A stretch of 35,570 nt of DNA, taken from IMG/VR virus record IMGVR_UViG_3300025671_000219, positions 1-35,570 of that record. One strand, 5' to 3'. Made by a program: the position numbers and the translations under genes. How positions within the stretch are numbered: position 1 is the stretch's first letter; every line of letters begins with the position of its first letter. The stretch comes from a virus. Of this stretch, positions 4,529 to 12,323 are shown in pieces. Under the pieces are notes generated by a model. That model was not told where the DNA came from and ran no database searches. It saw nothing but the letters and a program-made list of their open reading frames with translations.

Positions 4529-5804
4529 GATTCCTTACAAGCCTAGACCATTACAAGCAGAAATGCACAATAGTTTGAAGCGTTGGAATGTGCTTGTGAT
4601 GCACAGACGCTTTGGCAAAACGGTCTGGGCGGTAAATGAATTGATTAAGAAAGCCCTTACTTGTGAGTTACCACGGCCTAGAGTTGCTTTTGTGGCACCT
4701 ACTTTTACGCAAGCCAAACGTATTGCTTGGGATTATGTGAAGTATTACGCCGGAGTGATACCAGGTGTTTCTTTCAATGAGACAGAATTACGGGTGGACT
4801 TTCCCAATGGTGGCAGATTGATGTTGCTGTCGGCTGAGAACCCTGACTCCTTGCGTGGTATTTATTTGGACATGTGTGCTTTCGATGAGTTTGGCATGCA
4901 GAACCCAAGGGTATGGGGGGAGGTTGTTAGACCGGCACTGTCTGATAGAGAGGGTGCGGCTATCTTTTTAGGTACACCGGCAGGGCATAATCATTTTTAT
5001 GATTTGATGCAGACGGCTATTAGCGAGGTGGAGAACGGGTCTGACCAGTGGTATCACAAGACAGTCAAGGCTAGTGAGAGTGGGCTGGTTAAGGAGGAGG
5101 AACTTGCCGCTGCCCGTGCGCAGATGACACCGGAACAATATGAACAAGAATATGAATGTTCGTTCACGGCGGCTATTATTGGTGCTTATTATGCGAAGCT
5201 GTTAGCTGCGGCTGACGATGATGGCAGGGTGACACGGATACCTTATGACCCTATGTACCCTGTGCATACCGCTTGGGATTTGGGTATAAATGATTCCACA
5301 GCTATTTGGTTTGCGCAGATATTCCGTGGCGGTGCGGTTAATGTGATTGATTATTATGAGAGTAGCGGGGTCGGGTTAGACCATTACGCTGACATTCTTA
5401 GCAAGAAGGATTACACCTATGGAGACCATCTGGCCCCGCATGACATTGAAGTGCGGGAGTTAGGCAGCGGTAGGTCTAGGCTAGAGACTGCTTATACGCT
5501 GGGTATTAAGTTTCGTGTAGTTCCAAAGATGAAGGTAGCTGACGGTATTAACGCTGCACGGATGCTGATACCTAAATGTTATTTTGATAAAGATAAGTGC
5601 CATGAAGGTTTGGAGTATTTACGGCAGTACAGGCAAGAGTTTGACGAGAGGCGTAAAGTATTCCGCGACCATCCGTTGCACGACTTTACCAGCCACGCGG
5701 CTGATGCCTTTAGATATTTGGCGGTTGGTCTGGAGAACAGAAGCAACTTCACTAAACCTCCACAGCAAGTAGCCCAGATGGACTACAACCCGTTTACGCT
5801 ATGA
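4515..5804 (+). CDS. terL: Terminase large subunit (packaging ATPase/nuclease)
   Basis: Start chosen at the GTG at 4515, which has GGGAG 7 bp upstream and yields a 429-aa protein; a longer frame from 4479 overlaps the small subunit much more and has no better site. Residues 31-36 (RRFGKT) are a variant Walker A, 118-125 (LDMCAFDE) Walker B with the catalytic Glu, and 152-156 (LGTPA) the coupling motif. The C-terminal RNase-H-like nuclease has acidic residues at D255 (AWDLG), E282 and D397 (HAADAFR). It powers DNA translocation through the portal and cuts the concatemer. Its stop overlaps the next start (ATGA). Confidence 0.95.
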   Translation: MAAIKIPYKPRPLQAEMHNSLKRWNVLVMHRRFGKTVWAVNELIKKALTCELPRPRVAFVAPTFTQAKRIAWDYVKYYAGVIPGVSFNETELRVDFPNGGRLMLLSAENPDSLRGIYLDMCAFDEFGMQNPRVWGEVVRPALSDREGAAIFLGTPAGHNHFYDLMQTAISEVENGSDQWYHKTVKASESGLVKEEELAAARAQMTPEQYEQEYECSFTAAIIGAYYAKLLAAADDDGRVTRIPYDPMYPVHTAWDLGINDSTAIWFAQIFRGGAVNVIDYYESSGVGLDHYADILSKKDYTYGDHLAPHDIEVRELGSGRSRLETAYTLGIKFRVVPKMKVADGINAARMLIPKCYFDKDKCHEGLEYLRQYRQEFDERRKVFRDHPLHDFTSHAADAFRYLAVGLENRSNFTKPPQQVAQMDYNPFTL

Positions 5805-6208
5805 GTAAATCAGTTGATGTAGAGGCCATCAAGTATCTGCTTGATTGGAGTGATTACCACGGGTGGTGGGGCGTTGAGGAGATAGAGACGCTTATCAGGC
5901 CGCCTATGATGCTAGACCAATATCTTGTGATGCGAGATGCCCAGGGTGCGCCTATGTGCTTTGCTACCTGGGCATTTCCCAATTACAGGCATATTGTTCA
6001 TTATACGGAGGAACTGAGTTTTCCGAAAGAAGGTTACGCTGGCGGTGGCACAGTACCCTGGATTATTGACTTTATTGCCCACGGTGGGAAGCGAAACATA
6101 GCAATAGGTTTCAGAAAATTAAAAAGTGTGTTATCTAGTAAAGGTTATACAAATGCGTACTGGCTTCGGACTGAAACTCAGAAGCTGGGGTTTCACGATT
6201 GGAGTTAG
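5801..6208 (+). CDS. HlyC-like (toxin-activating) lysine acyltransferase-fold protein
   Basis: A 135-aa protein that fits the RTX-toxin-activating acyltransferase family: WSDYHGWW (H20, at the place of the HlyC catalytic His), IRPPMMLDQYLVMRDAQG, then PMCFATWAF (the family's G-x-P-x-x-F-x-x-W-A pattern) and VPWIIDFIA with D90 at the place of the catalytic Asp. HlyC enzymes transfer fatty acyl groups from acyl-ACP to lysines on a protein. It is shorter than HlyC (about 170 aa). It lies inside the packaging operon, overlapping terL by ATGA, so the substrate is probably a virion or packaging protein or a host target. No RTX toxin is present in the genome. Confidence 0.7.
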   Translation: MSKSVDVEAIKYLLDWSDYHGWWGVEEIETLIRPPMMLDQYLVMRDAQGAPMCFATWAFPNYRHIVHYTEELSFPKEGYAGGGTVPWIIDFIAHGGKRNIAIGFRKLKSVLSSKGYTNAYWLRTETQKLGFHDWS

Positions 6209-6210
6209 AC

Positions 6211-6459
6211 ATGGGCGGTATGAGAAAAGGCGCAAGGGCAGCTATAGATGTTGGTGCATTAAAAAAAATCCCTGATGCAGCAAGAAGAATGGCTTTAGCT
6301 ATGAAAGGCGATTTAGAGGGACAAGAGACACCTAAATTAGAAAGTCCTAAAGTTATCACATCAGAACCAACAATCACGCTAGCAAACGCGGCATCGAAGG
6401 AAAGGCGCAAACGCGCCCGTGGCAACACAATTATTGAATCAACAGGAATGATAGTTTAA
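6211..6459 (+). CDS. Small head-region protein with basic C-terminal motif (82 aa)
   Basis: Start chosen at ATG 6211, preceded by GGAG; an upstream TTG at 6199 lies within the previous gene. The 82-aa product is basic and probably partly disordered, with MGGMRKGARAAIDVG at the start and RRKRARGNTIIESTG near the end. The ending resembles those of the next two genes (Arg/Lys run, Gly, then T/S-I/L). The set of three sits between terL and portal, where related phages carry small unknown proteins. Role in head assembly is inferred from position only. Confidence 0.65.
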   Translation: MGGMRKGARAAIDVGALKKIPDAARRMALAMKGDLEGQETPKLESPKVITSEPTITLANAASKERRKRARGNTIIESTGMIV

Positions 6460-6470
6460 AGGAGATTACT

Positions 6471-6851
6471 ATGGGTGGTGGTGCACCAAGCTGGTTCCCT
6501 GGCAAAAAACAAATTGATAAGGCGGTTAGGGGCGGCAAAAAGCTGGTCGGTGAAGCCTTTGAGGAAGTAGTTGAGAAGCCATTTAAGAAAGTAACGGCTG
6601 AGACTTTTGATGTGGTTATGAATACTGATAAAGAAGAACGCCGCGCAATGCTGTATGGCATGCCGGAACAGCCAGCGACGACACCGGAAGTTACGCCAGA
6701 AGTAACGCCTGAAGTTGTGCCTGATGACACAATGCTTGGTCGCGGCACTCGCCGCACTAAAGGCAAACGGGCTGGTGCTGCTGGTACTTTGATGGAGGGC
6801 TACGGTGTAGCCTACGCAACGCCTAGCGCAAAATCACCAACAGGAGGCTAA
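6471..6851 (+). CDS. Small head-region protein, Pro/Thr/Glu-rich (126 aa)
   Basis: A 126-aa protein starting MGGGAPSWFPGKKQIDK. A helical part (VRGGKKLVGEAFEEVVEKPF) is followed by a low-complexity stretch with repeated TPEV units (about residues 70-82), then a basic tail (RRTKGKRAGAAGTLMEGYG). The ribosome site is AAGGAG. The tail motif is shared with both neighbouring small proteins, suggesting a common docking or maturation signal. Not recognised beyond this. Confidence 0.7.
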   Translation: MGGGAPSWFPGKKQIDKAVRGGKKLVGEAFEEVVEKPFKKVTAETFDVVMNTDKEERRAMLYGMPEQPATTPEVTPEVTPEVVPDDTMLGRGTRRTKGKRAGAAGTLMEGYGVAYATPSAKSPTGG

Positions 6852-6853
6852 TA

Positions 6854-7078
6854 ATGTCTTTTCTGAAGCCAAAAGTATATGTTCCACCCGCACCACCACC
6901 ACCACCTCCACCAGCACAGGCGGGTGAAGAAGATACGCAACGCGCAGTGGCCTTGGCTGAAGAAGCGACAATGAAGGCTAGAAAGCGTAAAGGCGCTGGG
7001 TCCACCATTGTTGCTGGTGCTTTGGGTCAGCAAACCGGAACCACTGGTGGCAGCGGCGCACCTACATTATTGGGGTAA
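6854..7078 (+). CDS. Small head-region protein, polyproline and RKGAGSTI tail (74 aa)
   Basis: A 74-aa protein with MSFLKPKVYVPP, a run of prolines (residues 11-20), a charged helix (EEDTQRAVALAEEATMKARKR) and the ending KGAGSTIVAGALG, then a Gly/Thr tail closing in TLLG. I recognise this layout (proline run plus a G-[AS]-STx-x-G tail ending in LLG) from small genes just upstream of portal genes in marine podoviruses; function is unknown. It ends 3 bp before the portal gene. Confidence 0.75.
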   Translation: MSFLKPKVYVPPAPPPPPPPAQAGEEDTQRAVALAEEATMKARKRKGAGSTIVAGALGQQTGTTGGSGAPTLLG

Positions 7079-7081
7079 TAC

Positions 7082-8671
7082 ATGCAAGATTTCGTTAAGG
7101 GCTTAGTAAAGCGGTACGAATACCTTAAAGGCCGTAGAGATAATTGGGATACGCATTATCAGGAACTAGCTGATTACATGCTGCCCCGCAAAGCGGATAT
7201 TGTTCGTAAGCGTAGCCGTGGCGAAAAACGCATGGAACTTATCTTTGACGGTACTGCACTCCAGGCCGTTGACTTGCTTGCCGCTAGTTTGCACGGGATG
7301 CTGACCAGCGGTGCCACGCCTTGGTTTATGCTGGACATGAAAGACGAGAATATTGGGCGTGACGATGACGTGCGTGAGTGGCTGCAAGATACTAGCCAGC
7401 GCATGATGCGGGCTTTTGGTCAGTCAAACTTTGAAACTGAAGTCCATGAAATGTATGTGGACTTGGTTGTGTTTGGCACAGGCTGTATGTTTGCTGAGAT
7501 TGACGATGGTAATCTGCGGTTTAGCACACGCCACATCTCTGAGTTCTATGTGCAAGAAAACCAATTCGGGATTGTAGATACAGTATTCCGTCTTTACAAA
7601 ATTCCAGCGCGTCAGGCTGTGCAACGGTTTGGCATAGACAACGTGACAGACTACATTCAAAAGATATTCAAGAATAAGCCGGATGAAGAAATTGAAATCC
7701 TACACGCTGTAGTGCCGCGTATTAACCGTGACCCTAACAAGCGAGACAATAAGAACATGCCATTCGCATCGTTCTATATTGACATGCAAACCAAAGGGCT
7801 GCTTTCTGAAAGTGGTTTCCAAGAGTTCCCGTACATTGTCCCACGATTTTTGAAGGCGACTGGTGAGACAATGGGGCGTTCCCCAGCGATGGTTGCGTTG
7901 CCTGACGTTAAGATGCTTAATCTTATGTCAAAAACAATCATCCAAGCTGCGCAGAAACAAATAGACCCTCCCTTACTTGTTCCTGACGATGGTTTCCTCT
8001 TGCCCATCCGTACGCAGCCTGGGGGATTGAATTTCTTTAGAAGCGGTACACGCGATATGATTACGCCGCTAAACACAGGCGCAAACATTCCTATCGGTCT
8101 AAGCATGGAAGAACAGCGCCGCACAGCAATCCGTTCAGCCTTCTATGTTGACCAGCTTCTTAGTGGGCAGTCTCCAAACATGACAGCGACAGAGGTTGTC
8201 CAAAGGCAAGAAGAACGCATGCGGGTGATTGGCCCCGTGCTGGGCAGATTGATGAATGAAATGCTGCGGCCTTTGATTGACCGTGTATTTGCTTTGATGC
8301 TGCGTTCAGACATGCTTGCACAACCACCGGAAATCCTACAGGGGCGTGATGTGGATATTGAATATGTATCACCGCTTGCCCGCGCGCAAAAATCAAGCAG
8401 CCTAAACAGCACGATGAAGGCGCTTGAGATATTGATGCCACTATCACAAGCAATTCCAGTTGGCGACCATATTGATGCTGACGGATTGGTAAAGCATGTT
8501 ACCGATGCACTAGGCGTTCCGAAATCAGCATTGAGGTCAGAACGTGAGGTTCAACAGGTTAGAGAGGAACGTGCAGCGCAACAACAGGCGCAGATGGAGA
8601 TGATGCAAGAACAGCAAGATGTCCAGAATGTAGCCCAGATAGCGCAAGCGTCCAGGATGGTTAGTAAGTGA
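7082..8671 (+). CDS. Portal (head-tail connector) protein, T7 gp8-like
   Basis: A 529-aa protein typical of the T7-type head-to-tail connector. The N-terminus reads RYEYLKGRRDNWDTHYQELADYMLP, followed by an LIFDGTALQAVDLLAASLHGMLT segment and a middle part with QMQTKGL-like and FPYIVPRF strands. The C-terminus is Gln/Met-rich. Portal dodecamers sit at one capsid vertex, nucleate assembly and form the DNA channel with the terminase motor. Position after terminase and before scaffold and capsid is as expected. Its stop overlaps the GTG start of the next gene (GTGA). Confidence 0.92.
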   Translation: MQDFVKGLVKRYEYLKGRRDNWDTHYQELADYMLPRKADIVRKRSRGEKRMELIFDGTALQAVDLLAASLHGMLTSGATPWFMLDMKDENIGRDDDVREWLQDTSQRMMRAFGQSNFETEVHEMYVDLVVFGTGCMFAEIDDGNLRFSTRHISEFYVQENQFGIVDTVFRLYKIPARQAVQRFGIDNVTDYIQKIFKNKPDEEIEILHAVVPRINRDPNKRDNKNMPFASFYIDMQTKGLLSESGFQEFPYIVPRFLKATGETMGRSPAMVALPDVKMLNLMSKTIIQAAQKQIDPPLLVPDDGFLLPIRTQPGGLNFFRSGTRDMITPLNTGANIPIGLSMEEQRRTAIRSAFYVDQLLSGQSPNMTATEVVQRQEERMRVIGPVLGRLMNEMLRPLIDRVFALMLRSDMLAQPPEILQGRDVDIEYVSPLARAQKSSSLNSTMKALEILMPLSQAIPVGDHIDADGLVKHVTDALGVPKSALRSEREVQQVREERAAQQQAQMEMMQEQQDVQNVAQIAQASRMVSK

Positions 8672-8871
8672 CACCTGAGATTGAAAAGCTAAAAGACCTT
8701 TACAGACAAACATTTAACAGCGAGAGTTCAGTTAAAGTATTAGCTGATTTAGAGGCACGGTGTAATTATCGTGCTTCTAGTTATGTGGCTGGCGATGCCA
8801 ATGCCACAGCATTCGAGGAAGGGAAACGTGCTGTTATCCTTCATATCCACAATATGATGAAAGAGGAGTAA
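8668..8871 (+). CDS. Bbp19-like small structural protein (67 aa)
   Basis: A 67-aa protein starting with GTG at 8668, overlapping the portal stop by 4 bp. The pattern F-x(6)-VLADLEARCNY, then ATAFEEGKRAVILHIHNMM matches the small Bbp19-type domain known from phage BPP-1 virion regions (VLxDL followed by a helix with EGxRxVxxxI). It probably plays a minor structural or assembly role between portal and scaffold. The family match is by pattern only. Confidence 0.7.
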   Translation: MTPEIEKLKDLYRQTFNSESSVKVLADLEARCNYRASSYVAGDANATAFEEGKRAVILHIHNMMKEE

Positions 8872-8873
8872 AC

Positions 8874-9719
8874 ATGTCATTGGAAAACGCCGAACAGGTA
8901 GCCCAGCCGGAAGCTGCGCCTATGATGGAAACCCCATCGGAAGTAGCGTCAGGCGGGTCTGGTAACGAGTTTCTAAACATGATACCAGAAGAACTACGCC
9001 AGCATCCTAGCATTTCGCCTATAAAGGATGTTGAAAACCTAGCCCGTTCCTATGTGAACGCGCAAAGATTGATTGGTGCTGACAAGATAGCGGTTCCAGT
9101 CAACCCGACAGATGAAGACTTAGACCGCATTTACGACCGTCTAGGCCGTCCAGAGACACCAAAGGATTACGGTTTTGACGTTGATGGAAACGTAATTACT
9201 GAAGAATTAGCAGCAAATTACGCAGATGTTGCGCACAAACTGCGCTTAACACCTGACCAAGCCAAGGGTGTTCTTGATTACTACAGAAGCACAGTTGAAC
9301 AGGAAGGTGCGCAGTCTCTTGAATTAGCCGAGGTTGCCAAGGAACAAACTGTGCAGTCATTACGGCAAGAATGGGGTAGGGCTTTTGACCAAAAAGTTGA
9401 AGCGGCTGCGCGAGTAGCACAAGAGTTTGCAGACCCTGAGATGTTTAACATCACTTTAGCAGATGGTTCAAAGCTGGGCGACAACGCTGAGTTTATTAAA
9501 GCATTTGCAAAAATCGCAGATTTCAGGCAATCTGTGACCAGTGAAGACACTGTTGCAGAAATGTCACAGTCAAGCGTAATGACACCAGCTACAGCGCAAG
9601 CTGAGATTGATGCCATTATGAATGACAAGTCTCATGCTTATTGGGATAGAAAGAACCCGATTGCGAGACAGAAAGCTGTGGAACGTATGCAACATTTGAT
9701 GGAACAGTTACATGGATGA
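8874..9719 (+). CDS. Capsid assembly scaffolding protein
   Basis: A 281-aa acidic protein located between portal and major capsid. Residues 1-30 are disordered (Pro/Ala/Glu-rich). Residues about 35-105 carry a conserved stretch (MIPEELRQHPSI, LARSYVNAQRLIG, then RLGRPETPKDYGF) typical of T7-like scaffolds. The C-terminal half is helical, ending in a basic helix (ARQKAVERMQHLMEQL) of the kind that contacts coat protein. Scaffolds direct procapsid assembly and leave before packaging. AAGAGGAG precedes the start. The end overlaps the next gene by 8 bp. Confidence 0.88.
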   Translation: MSLENAEQVAQPEAAPMMETPSEVASGGSGNEFLNMIPEELRQHPSISPIKDVENLARSYVNAQRLIGADKIAVPVNPTDEDLDRIYDRLGRPETPKDYGFDVDGNVITEELAANYADVAHKLRLTPDQAKGVLDYYRSTVEQEGAQSLELAEVAKEQTVQSLRQEWGRAFDQKVEAAARVAQEFADPEMFNITLADGSKLGDNAEFIKAFAKIADFRQSVTSEDTVAEMSQSSVMTPATAQAEIDAIMNDKSHAYWDRKNPIARQKAVERMQHLMEQLHG

Positions 9720-9951
9720 GGAACTGACCATCACAGATATTCGGCTTGAATGCCTACGATTAGCTGTCGAGTTCGGTAGCGGTCGTGATGTACTCAAGCC
9801 ACACTTACTCGCAGATACTTACTTCGAGTGGGTGATGCAGGGTAGCGAGGCGACTCGTCCTGCTGACGACCAGAAAGATGGTGGCCTTAAGTCGGCTGAA
9901 AAGACCAGGAGTGTCCGTAAGGGTAGCGCACCGAAAAGCGTTCAAATGTAA
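9712..9951 (+). CDS. Small hypothetical protein between scaffold and capsid (79 aa)
   Basis: A 79-aa protein: helical N-terminus (ITDIRLECLRLAVEFG, then VLKPHLLADTYFEWVMQG) and a basic, Ser/Lys-rich disordered tail (RSVRKGSAPKSV). It overlaps the scaffold gene by 8 bp. Short helical proteins in this slot recur in related phages; role unknown, probably head assembly. Confidence 0.65.
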   Translation: MDEELTITDIRLECLRLAVEFGSGRDVLKPHLLADTYFEWVMQGSEATRPADDQKDGGLKSAEKTRSVRKGSAPKSVQM

Positions 9952-9978
9952 CCCGTGAAAAAGAAGGAGTGACAAGAT

Positions 9979-10842
9979 ATGTCAACCCAAGTAACCACGG
10001 CATTTGTCCAGCAGTATTCTGCAAACGTGCAGATGCTATCGCAGCAGATGGGTTCCCGTCTGCGTGATGCGGTGCGCGTAGAGAATATGACTGGTAAAAA
10101 TGCCTTCTTTGACCAGGTTGGTAAGGCAACAGCGCAGAAGCGCACAACTCGCCATGCCGACACACCACAGATTGATACCCCACACGCACGTCGTCGGGTG
10201 TCACTCGTAGACTATGAGTATGCAGACCTGATTGATGACCAGGACAAAGTACGCATGCTTATCGACCCAACATCAGCATATGCACAAGCTGCCGCCGCAG
10301 CTATGGGCCGTGCAATGGACGATGAAATCATCGCCGCTGCACTTGGCACAGCATTTACTGGTGAAACTGGTTCAACCTCAACAGCCCTGCCAGCCGCACA
10401 GCAAATTGCTAACGGCGGTGCTGACATGTCACTTGCAAAGTTGCGTCAGGCTAAGAAGATTCTTGACCTGTCAGATGTTGACCCATCTATCCCACGCTAC
10501 CTCGCATGTGGCCCTGACCAGATTGAAGCACTCTTGGCTGACACAAACGTCACCTCAAGCGACTTCAATACTGTGAAGGCACTTGTTCAGGGTGAAGTCA
10601 ATCAGTTCATGGGCTTCAACTTCATTGTAACCAATCGTCTAGCTAAATCTGGTGACATCCGTTCATGCTTTGCATGGGCAGAGGATGGTCTTGCATTGGC
10701 AGTAGGCCGTGACGTAATGGCGCGCATTGATGAACGTAACGACAAAGGTTACGCGACTCAGGTGTACTATTGCATGTCAATCGGTTCTACCCGCATGGAA
10801 GAAGAAAAAGTCGTCCAGATTGACTGCGACGAAGCTGCTTAA
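9979..10842 (+). CDS. Major capsid protein
   Basis: A 287-aa protein with features of the podovirus/gp31-like coat family of HK97 fold: STQVTTAFVQQYSANVQML at the N-terminus, FDQVGKATAQKRTTRHADTPQID (E-loop region), then RRVSLVDYEYADLIDDQDKVRML, the helix AYAQAAAAAMGRAMDDEIIAA, and a C-terminus with VGRDVMARIDERNDKGYATQV. Strong AAGGAG site 8 bases before the ATG. Codon use is more uniform and C-ending than in the neighbours, as expected for a highly expressed gene. Position after scaffold confirms the call. Confidence 0.93.
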   Translation: MSTQVTTAFVQQYSANVQMLSQQMGSRLRDAVRVENMTGKNAFFDQVGKATAQKRTTRHADTPQIDTPHARRRVSLVDYEYADLIDDQDKVRMLIDPTSAYAQAAAAAMGRAMDDEIIAAALGTAFTGETGSTSTALPAAQQIANGGADMSLAKLRQAKKILDLSDVDPSIPRYLACGPDQIEALLADTNVTSSDFNTVKALVQGEVNQFMGFNFIVTNRLAKSGDIRSCFAWAEDGLALAVGRDVMARIDERNDKGYATQVYYCMSIGSTRMEEEKVVQIDCDEAA

Positions 10843-10856
10843 GGGAGTGATGTGAA

Positions 10857-11318
10857 ATGGCTACTGTATACTCAACACAGCGCACTAATTCACGCGCAAC
10901 CCCTGTAGTGATGAACAAGACCAACGAAATGGGTGGTCGGGTTCGTGTTGCACATGGTGTTTACGAAGCATCTGCACTGGCTGCTGATGATGTCATTGAA
11001 ATGTTCCGTCTTCCAGACGGCGCACGGATTTTGACAGGTTCACTGGCGCATGACGCGCTTGGTGCATCAACTCAGTTGTCTGTAGGTCATGGTGCTTACG
11101 CAAACGCTGACGGCACAACTGTTGCTTTGGACGCAGATGAGTTCAAGGCCGCAGCTTCATCAGCCAGCGCCGCTAAAGCAGACATTGCTGCTACACTGGC
11201 ACTTGGTTCAGGTATCGAAATTGATGCCGACGATGAAGGCTATCCAGTCACAGTTACCCTGACTGGCGCAGCCGCTACAGGAACGATTGAACTGACAGTT
11301 CTCTACGTTGTAGACTAA
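10857..11318 (+). CDS. Head-associated (probable decoration or head-completion) protein
   Basis: A 153-aa protein of Ala/Asp/Thr-rich beta character (RVRVAHGVYEASALAADDVIEMFRLPDGARIL near the middle, then TVTLTGAAATGTIELTVLYVVD). It begins 15 bp after the capsid gene with a GGGAG site and shares the capsid's codon style, so it is probably co-expressed at high level. In related phages a protein of this pattern follows the capsid and is found in virions. A capsid cement role is the simplest reading but is not shown by a motif. A strong hairpin follows its stop. Confidence 0.7.
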   Translation: MATVYSTQRTNSRATPVVMNKTNEMGGRVRVAHGVYEASALAADDVIEMFRLPDGARILTGSLAHDALGASTQLSVGHGAYANADGTTVALDADEFKAAASSASAAKADIAATLALGSGIEIDADDEGYPVTVTLTGAAATGTIELTVLYVVD

Positions 11319-11322
11319 ATAA

Positions 11323-11348
11323 TGTGGGGGCGGTTCGCCGCCCCCATA
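11323..11348 (+). terminator. Strong GC-rich hairpin with TTCG loop after capsid genes
   Basis: TGGGGGCGG and CCGCCCCCA form a perfect 9-bp stem closed by TTCG, extendable by two more pairs. A UUCG loop on such a stem is extremely stable. No T run follows, so it is more likely a partial terminator or a 3' stabiliser that keeps capsid mRNA high relative to downstream tail genes than a full stop. Confidence 0.65.
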
Positions 11349-11372
11349 CAACCCATCATGCTGGAGGGCGAT

Positions 11373-11741
11373 ATGATGAAACCGTGCGGCGATTTTCGCT
11401 GGGATTTAGAAGTTGGTCAAATAGCTGAGAGGTGGCTAGGCGACATATTAAGTGGCAACACCATAGAGGTGAAAAGGGATTTTGTAGCTTCACGAACTGG
11501 GAATGTGTTTGTGGAGTTTTCTTGTAGGAATAAGCCAAGTGGCATAGCCACAACAATGGCGACACATTGGGCATTCGTACTTGATGATGAAACTGTGGTA
11601 TTATTACCAACAGAGAAACTGAAGACGATAGCCAGAGAAGCATATAGGAAACGCGGGCCGTTCAAGGGTGGTGAGAAGAACTTGAGTCTCGGTGTGCTAA
11701 TTAGAGTTGAAAGGTTGGTAAACCATGCCATCAGTTGTTGA
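11373..11741 (+). CDS. PD-(D/E)XK-like nuclease-fold protein (122 aa)
   Basis: Start chosen at ATG 11373 (GGAGG 5-6 bp upstream); an earlier in-frame ATG would begin inside the hairpin. The 122-aa product has E-rich helix VGQIAERWLGDIL, then IEVKRDFVASRTGNVFVEF, then PSGIATTMATHWAFVL. An E-x-K followed by R-D and then a second strand with GNxFxE and SGI-x-T is the layout of small PD-(D/E)XK-fold phage proteins. It sits between capsid and tail genes and overlaps tail tube A by 17 bp. A role in DNA end processing or host DNA degradation is possible but not shown. Confidence 0.6.
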   Translation: MMKPCGDFRWDLEVGQIAERWLGDILSGNTIEVKRDFVASRTGNVFVEFSCRNKPSGIATTMATHWAFVLDDETVVLLPTEKLKTIAREAYRKRGPFKGGEKNLSLGVLIRVERLVNHAISC

Positions 11742-12321
11742 TATTTGTAATGAAGCCTTAGACTTGCTTGGCGCAGCAACCATCACATCTCTTACGCAAA
11801 ACTCCAAAGAAGCCAGACTGTGTAACCGTAACTATGAATTAGTGCGGGATGCTGTGTTACGCGCACATCCTTGGAATACGGCGGTGACACGGGCAGAACT
11901 GGCGCAAGACACTGCAACGCCAGCTTTCGGGTTTACTTACCAGTACACATTACCAACAGAACCGTTCTGCTTACGAGTTCTGTCATTCTGGGATTCAAAC
12001 GTAAATAGCGATATAGCGGCTTACGATAGCAATGTCATGTATAAGATTGAAGGACGCAAAATCCTGTCAAACCAAGGCACATGCAGGATTGTATATATTG
12101 GTCGCATTGAGGACACAGAACAGTATGACTCGCTGCTTTCGTCAGCAATCGCACATCGTCTAGCTGCCGAAACAGCTTATGCAATTACAGGCAGCGGTAC
12201 TGTCGCGCAAACTATGAACGCATTATATGAACAAAGATTAAGAGAAGCCAAGTCTATTGATGCTATGGAAGGTTATCCAGAACAGCCTCAAGCAGACACA
12301 TACACCAACATCAGGTTCTAA
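11725..12321 (+). CDS. Tail tubular protein A (T7 gp11-like)
   Basis: A 198-aa protein with the typical start VVDICNEALDLLGAATITSLTQNSKEARLC and RDAVLRAHPWNTAV. The C-terminal half includes LLSSAIAHRLAAETAYAITG and an EQRLREAKSIDAMEG helix. This is the adaptor ring under the portal, joining head to nozzle. Its place just before tail tubular protein B agrees. It overlaps the upstream nuclease-like gene by 17 bp. Confidence 0.9.
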   Translation: MPSVVDICNEALDLLGAATITSLTQNSKEARLCNRNYELVRDAVLRAHPWNTAVTRAELAQDTATPAFGFTYQYTLPTEPFCLRVLSFWDSNVNSDIAAYDSNVMYKIEGRKILSNQGTCRIVYIGRIEDTEQYDSLLSSAIAHRLAAETAYAITGSGTVAQTMNALYEQRLREAKSIDAMEGYPEQPQADTYTNIRF

Positions 12322-12323
12322 GC

